Assembly: GCF_020382885.2 (NCBI RefSeq)
Contig: NC_058504.1
Location: 22,743,545 to 22,807,544, forward strand
DNA: 64,000 nucleotides
Reading direction: 5' to 3'
DNA from: Scatophagus argus
Lineage: Eukaryota > Chordata > Actinopteri > Scatophagidae
In this document: positions 1-12,412 of the stretch, in pieces
Numbering within the stretch: the stretch's first letter is position 1
How the letters are laid out: every line of letters begins with the position of its first letter
Program-made: the position numbers and the translations under genes
Notes under the pieces: model-generated
The model's input: only the letters and a program-made list of their open reading frames with translations
What the model was told of the DNA's origin: nothing
Database searches by the model: none

Positions 1-740
1 CGCAGCTGCTGAGTCACATCACTCTCTCTCGATTTAAGATTTATCGTTTCAGCTGCAGACATTTAATGAACTCAGAGGAACTCAGACAAACGACATTTGT
101 GACAAATCCAGGCTAAGTTCAGTGACACCCAAATAAAATTACTGTAAGATTACATTACATTAATCCAACTTTTCACACCTTCCTGAGTCACATTAAAAGC
201 TGCATTTTGATTTCAGTAGACTGTATTAAAGATGTGAAACTATAGAAAAAGTAAAAGAAGCAAAACCCGAGTTTGTGATGGATGTGTGCACCTCCACTGC
301 AGGAACTCAAATGAGGAACTCAGCTGCAGGAACTCAGTCAGGATGCAGGAGGTTTTCAGTTAATGATAGACATCCAGTGCATCATTTAACTCTTAATATT
401 CAAAGAAGCATATCAGTTTTCTGTCTGCTTTTTGGAGGAATCTGATGTCGTGTAAATTACATGTTGTGGTGGACACATTTCAGTGTTTCGTATATTCGGA
501 GGGGATGTGACACCCCCTCCATTGGTGATTACGCAAATGGCTGAATTAGCTGTGATCAGCAGGTCCTGTTTGCAGCGTGCCCAGGGTTATCCTGACCTGT
601 CTCTGCTCTCTTGTCCTCACTGAGAATCACAAGAATGACTTAAACCTGGAAGAAGAAATATGAACATTTCATCACATTCAGAGCTGCTGAAATGCTGTTA
701 ATGCATGAGGACACATGCACAGGCATTCAACACACACATA

Positions 741-742
<2 letters not shown>

Positions 743-796
<54 letters not shown>
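743..796. repeat. (CT)27 microsatellite
   Basis: Pure CT run of 54 bases. Confidence 0.97.
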
Positions 797-798
<2 letters not shown>

Positions 799-1040
799 CT
801 TTCTCTCCTCATCTCTCTGACAACTTTTTCTGTCTTTCCTCTTCTTCCTGCTTGTGTTTTGAGGAGCTGTTAGCTATGAAAAGAGGGCAAAGAAAACAGC
901 ATAAAGCAGTGAAAAAGCCATTAAAAGAATATTTTCCCTGCTCTCCTTTTGTGCCACCTCACCTCCTTCTCCTCCACCCTCTCCTCCGCCTTGCTGCAGC
1001 ACCAAACCACACAAACAAATGCAAATGGATCTGAAAACTT

Positions 1041-1150
1041 AACACAGAGAGAGAGCAGGACCCCCGTTTGAGAGAGGAGCTGAATGGGCTCTAAAGGAGA
1101 GCCTAATTAATCTAAGTACAGCTCCAAAAGGCCCACTTGGAATTTTTTTT
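1041..1150. promoter_or_regulatory. Enhancer-like non-coding block A
   Basis: Non-repetitive sequence of complex composition with a CCTAATTAATCT homeodomain cluster, set between microsatellite-like stretches. It looks like a conserved non-coding element, about 11 kb beyond the 3' end of neurog1. Conservation cannot be shown here. Confidence 0.25.
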
Positions 1151-1639
1151 TCACCCCTTTATCTGAATGGGAGGGTAGTGGAGGAGGAGGAGGAGGAGGG
1201 GAGGTTTGGGGGAAGGAGGGTTGGAGGGACAAAATAAAGAGAAAGAGAAAGAGAAAGAAAGAAGAGAGGGGATCAGGCCTCCACCTTTTCTATCCAGGGA
1301 CCCGCCTCATTCAGCCCCTCCATGTTTAACAGCACTGACACCCCCACAGGAATCAATCACTGTGATTTTACTTCTTTTATTTCACAGTCCTGCAGCTTTA
1401 CTGCTCAGCACATTCTGCTCTTTGTTTCATCTCTGCAAAAGCAAATATGACAGAGGAAAAAATAAAACATGTCGATTTTAAGATTTTGCACAAAAAGTTT
1501 TACAGATAGTTTTTTCCTCTTTTAAGGAGAAGAAGAAGACGAAGAAGAAGAAGAAGAAGTGAAGTGTGAGTGTGTCTGTGCTGCAGTTGTAGCTGGTGTT
1601 GTCAGGTGCAGGGGTGGCTGCTGCAGAACAATGGCAGCA

Positions 1640-1830
1640 GAAGGCTGCAGATGAATGCTCCGGGTAAATCAGTAATGGAGCTAAAGGGCATACGCCTGTG
1701 GGGAATTTGCCGGCTTATAAAGGAGCTTTAAGAGAGGCCTTCATTCATATGGGCCCAAAGAGATTTGAATTGCCCCCTTCACAATCACTTGAAAGGATGA
1801 GCTCAGGGTGTTCCGAAACAAAGTGGAAAT
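1640..1830. promoter_or_regulatory. Enhancer-like non-coding block B
   Basis: A dense, non-repetitive block with an E-box CATATG, GGTAAATCAG, ATTTGAATTG and CACAATCACTTG motifs. It stands out from the AT-rich, repeat-laden surroundings and has no supported exon. Proposed as a distal element of neurog1 or of a gene off the left edge. Confidence 0.3.
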
Positions 1831-2512
1831 CACTCTGCCTTTCAGCGCTTCTAATAAGCTTTTAACTATTTTACATTATGGTGCTCCCCTCGTCCTCGCC
1901 CTCCTCGCCGCCATTGTGGCCTGGCCGCCGAGCCAGAGCCGACTTAAATGTCTGATTTATACTTTTCTTCATGGTGAATTTGAAGGTTTTTTTCCAGGAG
2001 CGAAAAGAGAAATCCCACTGAAAGCTTTATTATTATATGGGTCAGAAAATAGAAGGAGCTCATTATTCAGTCGGGAGGACAGCACGGGACAAAGAGAAAT
2101 GTCTCAGGAAGAGGAGCGAGGTATGAGGAAGAGCAGGAAGTGCCGTGTGAATGCTGCAGGAAATAAAGTCAATTTCTAATCTCATACAAACGCATGTGCT
2201 TCCATTTTCTCAACATTCAGTCAGCAAACATAAATCCATGCAGAAGTCACATTGTGAAGGCGTCGTCCCTCGTTGCTGCAGAAACCGTTTATTGCTCTGG
2301 AAATTGCTTCAGTCTTTTCGGAGCGTCGGAGGTCAGAGGTTCAACCAGGACATGACGGCTGAGCTGAACCCTAAAACTCTGGGGGGGCCTCGCCCTCTGG
2401 ATGACTCTGGTGTGGACATTAAGAATTTCATGGTAATTGTGGAAGACAAGGGGAGGGGGGGAGCTGACCTCTGCAGCCCTGATTAAGACCTCATAACTAC
2501 TGAACTCCCCAC

Positions 2513-2514
<2 letters not shown>

Positions 2515-2568
<54 letters not shown>
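2515..2568. repeat. (CA)27 microsatellite
   Basis: Pure CA run of 54 bases. Confidence 0.97.
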
Positions 2569-2575
<7 letters not shown>

Positions 2576-3858
2576 GAAGGAAGAACTTCACAAAATTATT
2601 AATTGAGTGTTCATCAGACTGTTTGATTATTCCTCAGAGATTCAAATTAAAAATGAACCTCAAAGTATTGGATATCTGTGTGAGCTCACTCCTGTTCCAC
2701 ATTTATGTCAACTCATTTAAGACAACTGAAGCAACTCAGACAGCGGGATGAAGTTGAAAGCTTGTGAAACACGAGTTCAGCTGCGGTTACCAAAGTCAAT
2801 GATGAATCTCACTGAATCTCACTTGTGATGACGAACAGAAGTCCAGTAGCCCAGCACTCCAAAAACAATAAAATATTTATCCCTGATGCCTCAGTTAGTG
2901 CAGCTGCTAAATGTCACTTGGCTTTTAGATGCTTTTATAAACCAAAAGTAAAAGAAGAGCAAACAGAAGAGAATATTTCAGCACAACGTTTGCACAGTTT
3001 GCAGTCTGTTGCGGATGGAGGGAACGTGGAGACTGGCCTGGACTGATGTTAGATACCAGATGTTGCGTTTAATGTGCTATGACTAAGTCTGAGTATCATC
3101 TGAGTTTTATCGATCCTGGCTCTTATCAATTCCCAGCTTTGACTCTAAACTCCACGCCTGTATAAAAACACCTGATCGGACATCAGTTAATATGATTATT
3201 ATTATTTGACTCAGACCCACAGCGATGAAGAAAACCGATCAGGCATCTGTTTGATCCTCACCCTCTCTGCAACCTGCTGAGATGAATGAACCAATTAGTG
3301 AGGAACAGAGGTCTGCTAAGGGTGAACAGAATGAAACTCTACTCTGCCCTGGGGTGAGGACCGGGGTGAGGAGGGGTTACAGGTGCAATCAGTGGCACAC
3401 GGTGGAGGAGGGAGGCGGGCTGGGGGAGTCAGAGGTTATCTTGTAGAGCAGAGAGAGCAGAGGGCAGAAACTCCCATCTGTTTACCTGAACAGCAGCAGC
3501 AGCTCTGAGGCTCAATTTGCTGATCTGTATCTGAGGGAGGAGGTCCTCATACCTGACCACCACCTCCATCACCATCACCACCTCCACCTCCACCTGAAAG
3601 AAGCAGTTTGACATCAGTGAAGTTGATTTATAACCTGTTTCACTGGAGTCTGTCCCACAGTGAAAATAATAAAAAGGCCACAATTCTGTTTTTTATATCT
3701 CTGGTTGCACGTGAGAAACAACGAGAATCTCAACCGTATAAAAAGGAGTAATTCTGGAAACAGGGAATGGAAACTGACCTCCAGATTGCCCGTACAGCCT
3801 GCTGCCTTTAAACAGAGAGACAGATCTGACTAGACACTACAGACTAAACTAAACAGCT

Positions 3859-4060
3859 GGGGGCAGCTGTGGTGTAGCAGCTGGAGAAGCGGCTTGATCA
3901 GAAGGTCGCTGGTTCGATTCCAGGCGGGCAGGAAAAATTTGAGTGTGGTGGAGTGATAATGTCCCCACCCCCCATTAGCCAGCTGATGTGCCCTTGAGCA
4001 AGGCACTTAACCCCCAATATGCTCTCCGGGTGAATTAAAATGAAATTAAATGAAATTAAA
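3859..4060 (+). mobile_element. tRNA-derived SINE
   Basis: A tRNA-like head carries a B-box GGTTCGATTCC at 3,911-3,921. It is followed by the body GTGCCCTTGAGCAAGGCACT and a tail of AAATG/AAATT repeats. Same family as the copies at 28,347 and 17,306. The head is not a functional tRNA gene because it lacks a foldable cloverleaf and sits on the SINE body. Confidence 0.8.
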
Positions 4061-5829
4061 AGTCTGTACGATACACACATATTTTTTATTCTTCTGCCAG
4101 ACGTTCACACACAACATGCAGCTGTGTCGTTTGTTTTGTTCATATAAATCAATGCAGTTCAGTTTGGGAGTAAAAACGTTTGCTTTAATTCTTCGGTGAG
4201 TGTATAAAAGTCAGAGCTTTTTTTTCACACTGATTTATCTACAGCATGTGTGTGTGTGTGTATGCAGTGTGTGTGTGTGTTCATGCTGCTTGGCTGCTCT
4301 CTTGATTGACACTTTCCTGTGACTCTGTTCTGCCTCTGTGGGCTTTTAAAGGGAAACTAACTGACTCCCCCCAACCCCCCACACACACATACACCCCTCA
4401 AAATGCCCCCCCAACTTGCCCCAGAGCTGTGTGTGTGTGTGTTGGAGGTGACAGAGCGTTTAAAGCCTCCTCATACTCTCAGCTACACTCAGTGTCTCTC
4501 TCCTCTCACAGGTCGTTAGTGGTCTCTTCACTCTGCTGTAAGAGTCCTTCATCGTCCACTTGTACCTGTCGACCTGCTCACCTCCGACTACCAGCAGTCA
4601 CAGTGCTGAAGAGGAGACATGAGAGCCTTCAGATAAACAACACAAGCCAAAGAAAAGCTGCAGCAGCTTCCCCACGTTCTGTCTGAAAACTGCAGTCCAC
4701 TTAGAAGAACTTTTAGTCGACATTATCCTCAAAGTTTAACAGAAAATCATTCGAATAAAACCTGAAGAATGCTTGTGTCAATCCACTCCTCTTGTGTGAA
4801 TATGAGTCAGCGCCTTTAAACCACCACAGAAGAAAAGGACCCAGTGAGAAAGAAATCATTAAATCATTAAAAGAGCTCCAAACTGTGTGGAAAACATAAT
4901 GAAAAATAAAACATTTCTGTCAGTTTCATGTATTCAGGTGAGGTTGGCTACAGCCTCCTCATAGCTCTACGCAAATCTGATGTTTTCAGCTCTTCGCTGG
5001 AGGTGGACCCCTAATATATAGAGATTAAAACATGGGCCCCCAGTTCATAAGAACTTTGTTTTGAGTTTTCTTACAGTCCTGTGTGGCACATGAATGTGAT
5101 GTTTGATTCAGTCAAAAAACTCTGAACACAATCCAGGCTGTGATTCCCAGGTGAACACATCTGCTATCACAAATTAGTTGGACCTAAAAGTCATTTCTAG
5201 GAGACAGGGTTGCTCTGTTCAGTCCAGTATTGTAGGAACTGCATCCACATTGGCAGATTGTGATTTACATCCAGGACCAACATGTAATGTCAGGACAGGA
5301 AATCCAGATTCATTTAGCTCAATTTAGCACCAATCTTTGGAAGTCTTATTTCTGATCTTGTCAATCAAAATGCAGGAAAAATTGTACAGATGCTCATAAA
5401 AACATATAAAAAGTGCACAAATCTTTTTTTTCAAAGAAAGTATACCAAATACTCAGTAGTCAGAATTATACAGCAACCCACCTGAGTGGATGTTAATAGT
5501 TTCCACCAGTGATAATGTGATCACCCTGAGTGATAATCATTCATAACATGACTGGCTGTAGAAGCTTCACTGTTTATACACACAAATACAACAGAGAACT
5601 GTCAGAAATAAAACTGTGACTCAGTCTGTTCATGTCAAGTGATTTTATCTCATCTGGTTTTCATCACTGAAAATGCAAGTCATTCATCTGCTGACAGAGG
5701 AACAGGTCTTATTTTCTTCATGAGATGTCAGTTTAATAGTTTTTTTTCCAGTATCTAGAGTTCGTTGTGGAAATTTTCCATGTTACAAAGTGTCTGGAGC
5801 GAATCTTCAGTAATTTTAACCCCCAAGTG

Positions 5830-5975
5830 CTTGCTAAAGCCAGTTTTATTGGGTCTCTCTGTACTAAAAACTAAATTTAAGAGTTTGGTCTAGACCTGCT
5901 CTAATTGGAAAGTGTCCTGAGTAAACTTTGTAGTGATTTGGTGCTATATAAATAAAGTGAACTGAACTGAATTGT
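5830..5975 (+). repeat. LINE/SINE 3' tail
   Basis: GGTCTAGACCTGCTCTAATT, GTGTCCTGAGTAAAC and GGTGCTATATAAATAAAGTG then (AACTG)n-like end. Copy of the element tail at 47,895-48,003. Confidence 0.65.
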
Positions 5976-6178
5976 GTCACTTTGTCTCTACATGCAGTAC
6001 AAATAAAGTTACGTTTGTCTCGTGTCCTCATGTCAATGGACCTGTTGGTGTCTCTGAAGTGCTTCTCTTTAATTACCAGAACACACCTGCCTGAAGCATG
6101 TGAGCGTTCATAACACAACACCTGTTCAGAATCATAACAGCAATGGGCAGCGCTACACAGTGTGGTATCATGTTATTA

Positions 6179-6181
<3 letters not shown>

Positions 6182-6216
<35 letters not shown>
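6182..6216. repeat. (TG)17 microsatellite
   Basis: Pure TG run. Confidence 0.97.
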
Positions 6217-6218
<2 letters not shown>

Positions 6219-7474
6219 TTACACTGTGGGAGGTCGGCCACTCAGAGCTGCCTCAGGCCAACACTTCTCTCCGTTTCTGCCTCCTTTGTTTCTCTTCATT
6301 TTTACTTTCACATCATTTCCTGTCCTTCCTTTCACATTAATAGCACTGACTGATAGCAGAGCAGGTTTGTTTATTAAATTAAAAGAATTAAATGTTTTCA
6401 TGTGTGAAACATGTGTATCTCATCTCTGCTCCTGAGGTTCATGAAGGAAATCTGCAGGTGCAAAGCTTTGATTGGTCTATGTCCTGGGCAGTAAACAGCC
6501 GAAAGTTGAGTGAATGGAAGGTGGGGTGGCCTCAGGGTGGACACTGAACGTCTGAATGGAGGAAGTGAAGAGAAACCAAGTGGAAGTGACGTCCTGTTGT
6601 TTTCTAAAAGTCCTCTGTCCATCTCTTCTTCTCCTCTTTCTGTTGTCACACAAACAAAAGTGTGCAGTTCACTCCTCTTCATGTGGCCGACAGAGCATTC
6701 TCACAAACGTGGATGATCTCTCCTGTCAGGAAGTTTAGTCGAGGGGCAGACAACGAAAGGCAGCCCGGGAATTTGCTGCAGACTGAAAACTCACCTGTTC
6801 AGGCTGAAGACTCACCTGTTCACACGCCTGTTCAGACAGACCTCAGCCCAAGAAAGCAAACAAACAATAAAGGTCATTTTGAACAGCTTTTGAAAATTAT
6901 GGCTTATGTGGACAAAAACTGAAAGACAAACTCTGTATATATTTATCTGTGTTAGCGGGGGACACGAGTGTTGTAGGAAACAGGAGGAGGAGAAGGAGGA
7001 GCGCAGGAGGAGGAAGAGGCAAAGAGGGTTTTGACTGCAGGAATTCCTCATTCATGGTTTAAGGGCAGAAAGGAGGTGAACACTGCTGTAAAAAGTGTCA
7101 GAGGAGAGGAAGAGGAGGAGGAGGAGGAGGAGGACGACGACACTGTAGAGAGCTTTAGTCCTCTCAGACAAAGAACATAAAGTGGGTTAACAAATTGAGA
7201 ACAATGTAGAGGAATTTACAATGAGCTGAATGGAGATGTGCTGCAGAGGAGCAGGCGCTCATTAACCAAAGTGTTGTCTCTCTGAGAGCAACTCAAACCG
7301 TATAAATCCTCTCAGACTTAAGAGAAAAACCTGCAGGACGCTGACACGCGCTGGCACCTCATCTGGTTCTGGTTTCTAATCTTTTGTTTCTCAAGAGGCA
7401 AAACTTTCCACTGAGACATGCAGAAACAAATCAGTAAATTCAAGAATCACAACCAACCCAGGCTGCCCTTGGAG

Positions 7475-7620
7475 CTAAATGCTAACATGTTTAAGATGTT
7501 TATCTTGTTCACCCACCCTTAGCTTAGCATGTTAGCATGCTAACATTTCCTGACTAGCAGTAAACATACAGCTGAGGATGCTGTTAGTTTTATTTGGTGA
7601 TAAATCAAAGAACTGGCATG
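7475..7620 (+). repeat. Common teleost interspersed repeat (TTAGCATGCTAACA type)
   Basis: GAGCTAAATGCTAACATGTT, TTAGCTTAGCATGTTAGCAT, GCTAACATTTCCTGACTAGC and TTGGTGATAAATCAAAG blocks in this order are familiar from many teleost genomes. Non-coding; class not settled. Confidence 0.55.
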
Positions 7621-7859
7621 TTAAGCCCTTTTAACATTTAAATAGTGGCAGTAATCAATACTGAGAGAGATATCAACAGCTTTTTGACTGGTTATAATGC
7701 CAAACTAACATGCCCATAACAATAGTTTTGACCATAACAATTTATTTTTCAGTAGTTAAAAAATTAATGCCTGATTATCAACATTTAATTTGTTATTTGT
7801 GGAAATGTTTGTCATAGATATTTATAACTTTATTATGATTAATATATTTAAATAATGAT

Positions 7860-8549
7860 AATAATAATAACTTTATTTAAATAAAACCTTTGACAGACAA
7901 AACAAAAGCAGGATACTCAGAAAGACAATGCAACAACAGACAGACAGACAAACCAGATCAGTGAAAGGTTAAAATAAGTTTCAAAATAAGAATACATGAA
8001 GACGCAAAATGCAAAAATACAATATATCAATATAATCAATACAAATAATAACAATAAAAGTAACTTCAAAAATCACATAAGCAAAAGTGAAAACAGATAA
8101 AAAGAAAAGGAGCAATAAAAGCACACAAAGAAGACAAAGAAGAGTTAAAAAAAACAATATTAATACATTAATAATAAAAAACATTAATACAGGTCTAAAG
8201 ATTGGGTTTTAAGAAGTGATTTAAAGGAAGTCACTGACTGCCTGATTTCCTCAGGCAGCTCGTTAAACTGAGGGGTCCTGATTGCAAAAACCACCTTAAG
8301 ATTTAAGCCGGATCCGGAGGATCTGGGCCTCCTGAGGATCTGAGGGCTGTGAACAGGGTCATATGGGGGAAGCATTTCTGTTTTGTAGCTTGAGGCCAGA
8401 CCCAGACGAGCTTTAAAAGCAATCAATAAAATCTTAAAATCAATTCTAAACTGAACAGGAAGCCAGTGGAGACAAGCCAACATGATGTTGTCTGTTAAAA
8501 CCCAGTACGAGTCTGAACCAGCTGAAAACTCAAACTCAGGTACAGACAC
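7860..8549 (-). mobile_element. Decayed L2-type LINE, C-terminal ORF2 and 3' end
   Basis: Reading on the minus strand, LACLHWLPVQFRIDFKILLI, AFKARLGLASSY and LPEEIRQSVTSFKSLLKTQ match the conserved end of L2-clade reverse transcriptase proteins ('HWLPV..RI.FK.L...', 'NxLP..IR...s...FKs.LKT'). After it the AT-rich 3' part runs to about 7,860. Start-proximal coding sequence is missing. Confidence 0.7.
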
Positions 8550-9832
8550 CTAACATTCAGTCATTATTCCAACTTAACACATTCATAATGTAATTTTGAC
8601 TAGCTGTGAGTCTAATTAATTATCAGCAGTATCAGGAGTATTATGGCAGTCTTATTGGTGGGGTCTGAGGTGAGTGTCCTCTCTGGCGGGCGTGCCAGCA
8701 GCCCTCCTCCTGCAGGGTAATGACTTGTTGATAAAATAGAAGCTTAAGTTGAGTCTAATTGGTCCTTTAAGTATCACAGTCTGTTTGACTGACAGAAGTC
8801 ACCATGGGGGTGGGGGGGTAGGGGGTGGGGTTCAGGTGAGAGGTAAACAGGTAAATAAATGACAGTTGTTGAGATAAGAACAGAACATATGTCCAATAAC
8901 AAGTCGTTATCTTGGAAAACAAAGGTGAATCAGACACAAGTCAGATAGATCCATTTATTCTTGTTGGTGTGAATGTTTTATCGTCTTCTTGTCAAACTTT
9001 TTGCTTGCTGTTCTTACTGCTTTAATTGTTTTTTATCTTGTTTCGTGGAAAAAAATGAAAGCTGCCATACAAAGTTCATTGTTAAATAGCCTGAATTGAG
9101 TGTATACAACATTTCTTTTAGAAATGTACTTGTAGTGCATCTTTGCCTTCCTAATTTCCCTGCAGGAACTCACACTGAACTATCGTTGTGAAGCAGATTG
9201 CTGTGAGGTTAAAGGTCATTGGCTAAAGGTGCCTCTGCGACCTTTAGGTGGCTGCTCAGGCTGACCTGGGATCAGTGATGGGTAAGTGTGTCTTCTGTCG
9301 CCTCAGGGCGACAACCAGCCAATATGATGCCCTGATCCAGGATCAGAATGGTTCAAACCAAACCTGCAGAGCAGAAAAGTGTACCCTGCTCCTGTTCAGA
9401 CCTATGCACTCCTCTAAATCTTAAACACACGTGGACACACATGTCTACATACCGGATTATGCTTTTCAAATTTTATCACAGGTTCAGACAGGCTGCAGAA
9501 CACATTTCCATAAGGAACAACAGGAGACAGCTTGAATGAAACACTAGTCACAAGAACACAGATACTGAACACCAGGAAGCAGCACCTGCCATGCGGTAGA
9601 TTTACGATGATATGTCAACACGCTATACTCTCAGCCTACTCTGAACTGACTGTGCCAGTTTGAGTCCCTGATGCTCCTGTAGGAACACATATAGATCTGT
9701 CTGTCTGCCTGCCTGTCTGTCTGTGTGTGACTCTCTCTACCATCTGTTGTCCATTAACTGTAGTTTGACTTAAATCAGACTGTTGGACCTCCACTGTTAC
9801 AATAACAACCTGCTGGGTGTTCAGTTAAAGAT

Positions 9833-9863
<31 letters not shown>

Positions 9864-10165
9864 GCTCCCTGCAGCCTGGCACAGCTGAGCCCCCTGAACT
9901 CTTCTCCTGGTTTGTCTTACCCTACTTCCTCCCACTCACACACACACACACACAGATAATCTGCGGGCCGCAACCTGCTGTTGCCATTTTGTCCTGTTCA
10001 ATATTGAATGAGGTGATAAAACAGTAAAACATTTCACAGACACTCCACAACCTGAGAACAGAACAGAGTAGAAACAGCTGACAGATTTTATTCTGACAGT
10101 CTGGACTTCTCTGCTGATCACTGATCGAAACATTTTTTAAGTTCACGTTCTCATCATAGAAAGAA
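8550..10165. other. Intergenic, no recognised feature except G28
   Basis: Unique AT-rich sequence with the G28 tract at 9,833 and a short (CA)n at 9,937. Nothing coding. Confidence 0.5.
9833..9860. repeat. G28 homopolymer
   Basis: Twenty-eight consecutive G on the plus strand; could fold as G-quadruplex or mark an assembly-sensitive spot. Confidence 0.95.
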
Positions 10166-10169
10166 GGGG

Positions 10170-10650
10170 GAAGTGAAAGCTCCCCAAAAGGGAATTCAAA
10201 ATGTTTGTATTGCTCTCTGGTGTCTGAATGCAGTACAGCTCATAAACTCCCTCCATGTTAGCAGATGGGACATGAACCAAACTAAAATCTCAAAAAACAT
10301 GCCAAATAATTTTTTTCAAAAGATGGATTCTGTCATTTAGGTAGTTCTTATCAGACTGGCATTTGTTTAAGTGTTCATTTTTCTGATAAGTTCGATTTTA
10401 ATTCGTTTTTTGATGCTACTAAAAGGGGCTGAAATGTCATGATTGACACTGCTTCTGATTGGGTCAAAAGGGTGTATGATTGGAAGGTCAATACCACGGC
10501 TCCACCCCCTGATCACTACTGCAGAGACTCTGGCTCCAAATGATGTCAGCAGAACAAGACGGCAGTTTTTGTATCCGGAATATTTTGGCTTCAATTTTGT
10601 ACAGTGGGAGGAAGAGGAGACATGCATCCTTCTTCATCCAATATATTTCA
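10170..10650 (+). repeat. Dispersed repeat, copy 1
   Basis: Shares GCAGTACAGCTCATAA, CTCCATGTTAGC, AAGTGTTCATTTTTCTG, ACTCTGGCTCCAAA and GATATTTTGGTTTCA-like blocks in the same order with 28,931-29,437. No coding capacity. Confidence 0.8.
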
Positions 10651-10800
10651 GCAATTCTGAACATCAGCTTGAATCATTCACACTTCTGTTTACACTTTTC
10701 AGTCAAAAAACAAGAATAAGAATCATTGCTGCTTTCAGTTTGCACACCATCCATTAGAAAACTAACCTCATTAATGAATCTTTTATTATGTTTTGTGTAT

Positions 10801-10828
10801 GTGTGTGTGTTTGTGTGTGTGTGTGTGT
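10801..10828. repeat. (GT)n microsatellite
   Basis: GT run interrupted once, followed by a G7 run. Confidence 0.9.
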
Positions 10829-11009
10829 TGGGGGGGTCAAACGGGGTCCCTGGAACTGCTGCTTCCGGCCCTAGCGTGCGTGCCTTCAGCCTGCGTGTGT
10901 TTTCCAACCAATAGGCTTGGTGCTCCTCCTTCTCCTCGGTCTTTGAGTCAGTTGACAGATTTGGCTTCATCCTCTCCAAGCACAATAGAAATTTAATTCA
11001 AACTTACTG

Positions 11010-11110
11010 GAGCTCATTATGAGTGTGCAGGTGCACGCGGGCCGGCGGCGGTTAATCCCGCTCAATTAGCGCACGGCCCCGCGCACACCAACAATACAGC
11101 AGAGTCAGCG
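11010..11110. promoter_or_regulatory. Enhancer-like block C, 3' of neurog1
   Basis: GC-rich block holding TTAATCCCGCTCAATTAGCG, which combines a TAATCC (Otx/Pitx-type) core and a CAATTAG (Q50 homeodomain) core, and a CAGGTG E-box. It lies about 1.3 kb past the predicted neurog1 3' end. Role inferred. Confidence 0.35.
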
Positions 11111-11140
11111 TCGGGGGCGCGCAAACCCCGCGTCCACCTG

Positions 11141-11172
<32 letters not shown>

Positions 11173-12390
11173 AAAGTTTGGAAATGATTCAGATGAAGCT
11201 CCTCACTGACTCACTTTATTGATTCTGATGCAGTAAATCAAATAATGTGCTGATTAAAGATCATATTCAGCTTTAACACCACAGCAACAAGCCAACCAGC
11301 TCATGTAAGACATGAGTGATGTTGAGGGTTTCTTTTCTGACATTAAAAATACTTTAAATTAATGATGATATATAAATACATTAGGCAAAGTTTTTTTGTT
11401 AAATTTTATTGTCTTTAGAATAAATATTTCCTGACACAAAAATGTAAATGTCCTTTAACACCTACAGATTATCGGCCAATACAGAAAACTGATCTGACAT
11501 CAGTGATCTGTTTTTCACGCATGTAAACTGACTGGGATCATTTTTGTCTCATGTGACGCGAGATCAGAGAATCCTTTACTTTGTTTTGTACTGTTGTTCA
11601 GAGGTTATATTTACATGTGTTCAATCTAAAACTGGAAAACCGGGTTCCGTTTGTAAAATATAAACGAGTCAACAGAAACTCATAGTTTATCAATAATAAC
11701 AATTTAATTCTCCTCTTTTTCCTCCTCTTTTCGGTTTTGTTCTTTTCTTTCCTCGGAGTTGGCATGAGTCTGATCCCCCGGGTGTACCCTGATTATCAGT
11801 CCATCCTCAACACGTGCAGAGACAAGGCCGCTGGTGCTGGACGTGTGTGAGTCAGAGAGGATTACTAAATACACCCTCCTCCTCCTCCTCCTCCTCCTCC
11901 TCACCCCCCGGACTCCCCCCATAATGTTCTCATGAAAGTTGCACAATGAGAAAGTTCAGACGTCAGATTTGAGCTTCTGGAGGTTTTCTTCTGATGAATC
12001 TATTACAATTTTCACAACGTGATTGACTGCATTTTGCATCTGATGCCTGATACTTTTACAAACGACAAGATAAACTTATTATTTTCTTTATTTCTCGATT
12101 TTGATATTGTTTCATACTTTAATATAACTCACATCGTGACTGAAGGCTTTGTGAGGTTGTTAGAGGTCCTCATTAACATGACAGTCAAACTGTAGAGCTC
12201 GCAATAGACGATCTTTGTTTTGTTTAACTTGTTTCCACCTGCTGTCCTGAACAGACCGTTATCTTATTAATATTAATTATCATACACACCATAGTGCACC
12301 CTGAGCACCGTCCATGTAAAGGCTGTTGGTCATTTTTGAAATGATTTCAGAAATAAGAGAAATACCTTCACGAAGACACTCATTAGTTTT
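11111..12390. other. Intergenic 3' of neurog1
   Basis: Unique AT-rich sequence. A short (GA)n lies at 11,158 and an imperfect (CTC)n at 11,876-11,900. Nothing coding. Confidence 0.5.
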
Positions 12391-12406
12391 ATAGAAACGT
12401 TATAAC

Positions 12407-12412
12407 TTTATT
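12407..12412 (-). terminator. neurog1: Candidate neurog1 poly(A) signal
   Basis: AATAAA on the minus strand about 560 bases after the stop codon. It implies a 3' UTR of roughly 580 bases ending near 12,390. No other minus-strand AATAAA is closer to the stop in what I read. Confidence 0.5.

Larger units (their letters stand above)
1..7474. other. Intergenic, left part of the neurog1 domain
   Basis: No supported exon on either strand. It holds blocks A and B, microsatellites at 743, 2,515 and 6,182, a SINE at 3,859 and a LINE tail at 5,830. Short open frames here are microsatellite or chance translations. Confidence 0.6.

Noticed and set aside
705-1034. Leucine/serine repeat protein
   Set aside because: It is a translation of the (CT)n microsatellite followed by chance sequence, with no splice context or family match.
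2077-2100. RE1-like TTCAG...GGACAGC with canonical spacing (about 2,067-2,085)
   Set aside because: Only 12-13 of 21 positions fit and the key CACC core is missing, unlike the site in rest intron 1.
3859-3931. tRNA gene
   Set aside because: It has a B-box, but the sequence belongs to a SINE head repeated at 28,347 and does not form a proper cloverleaf.
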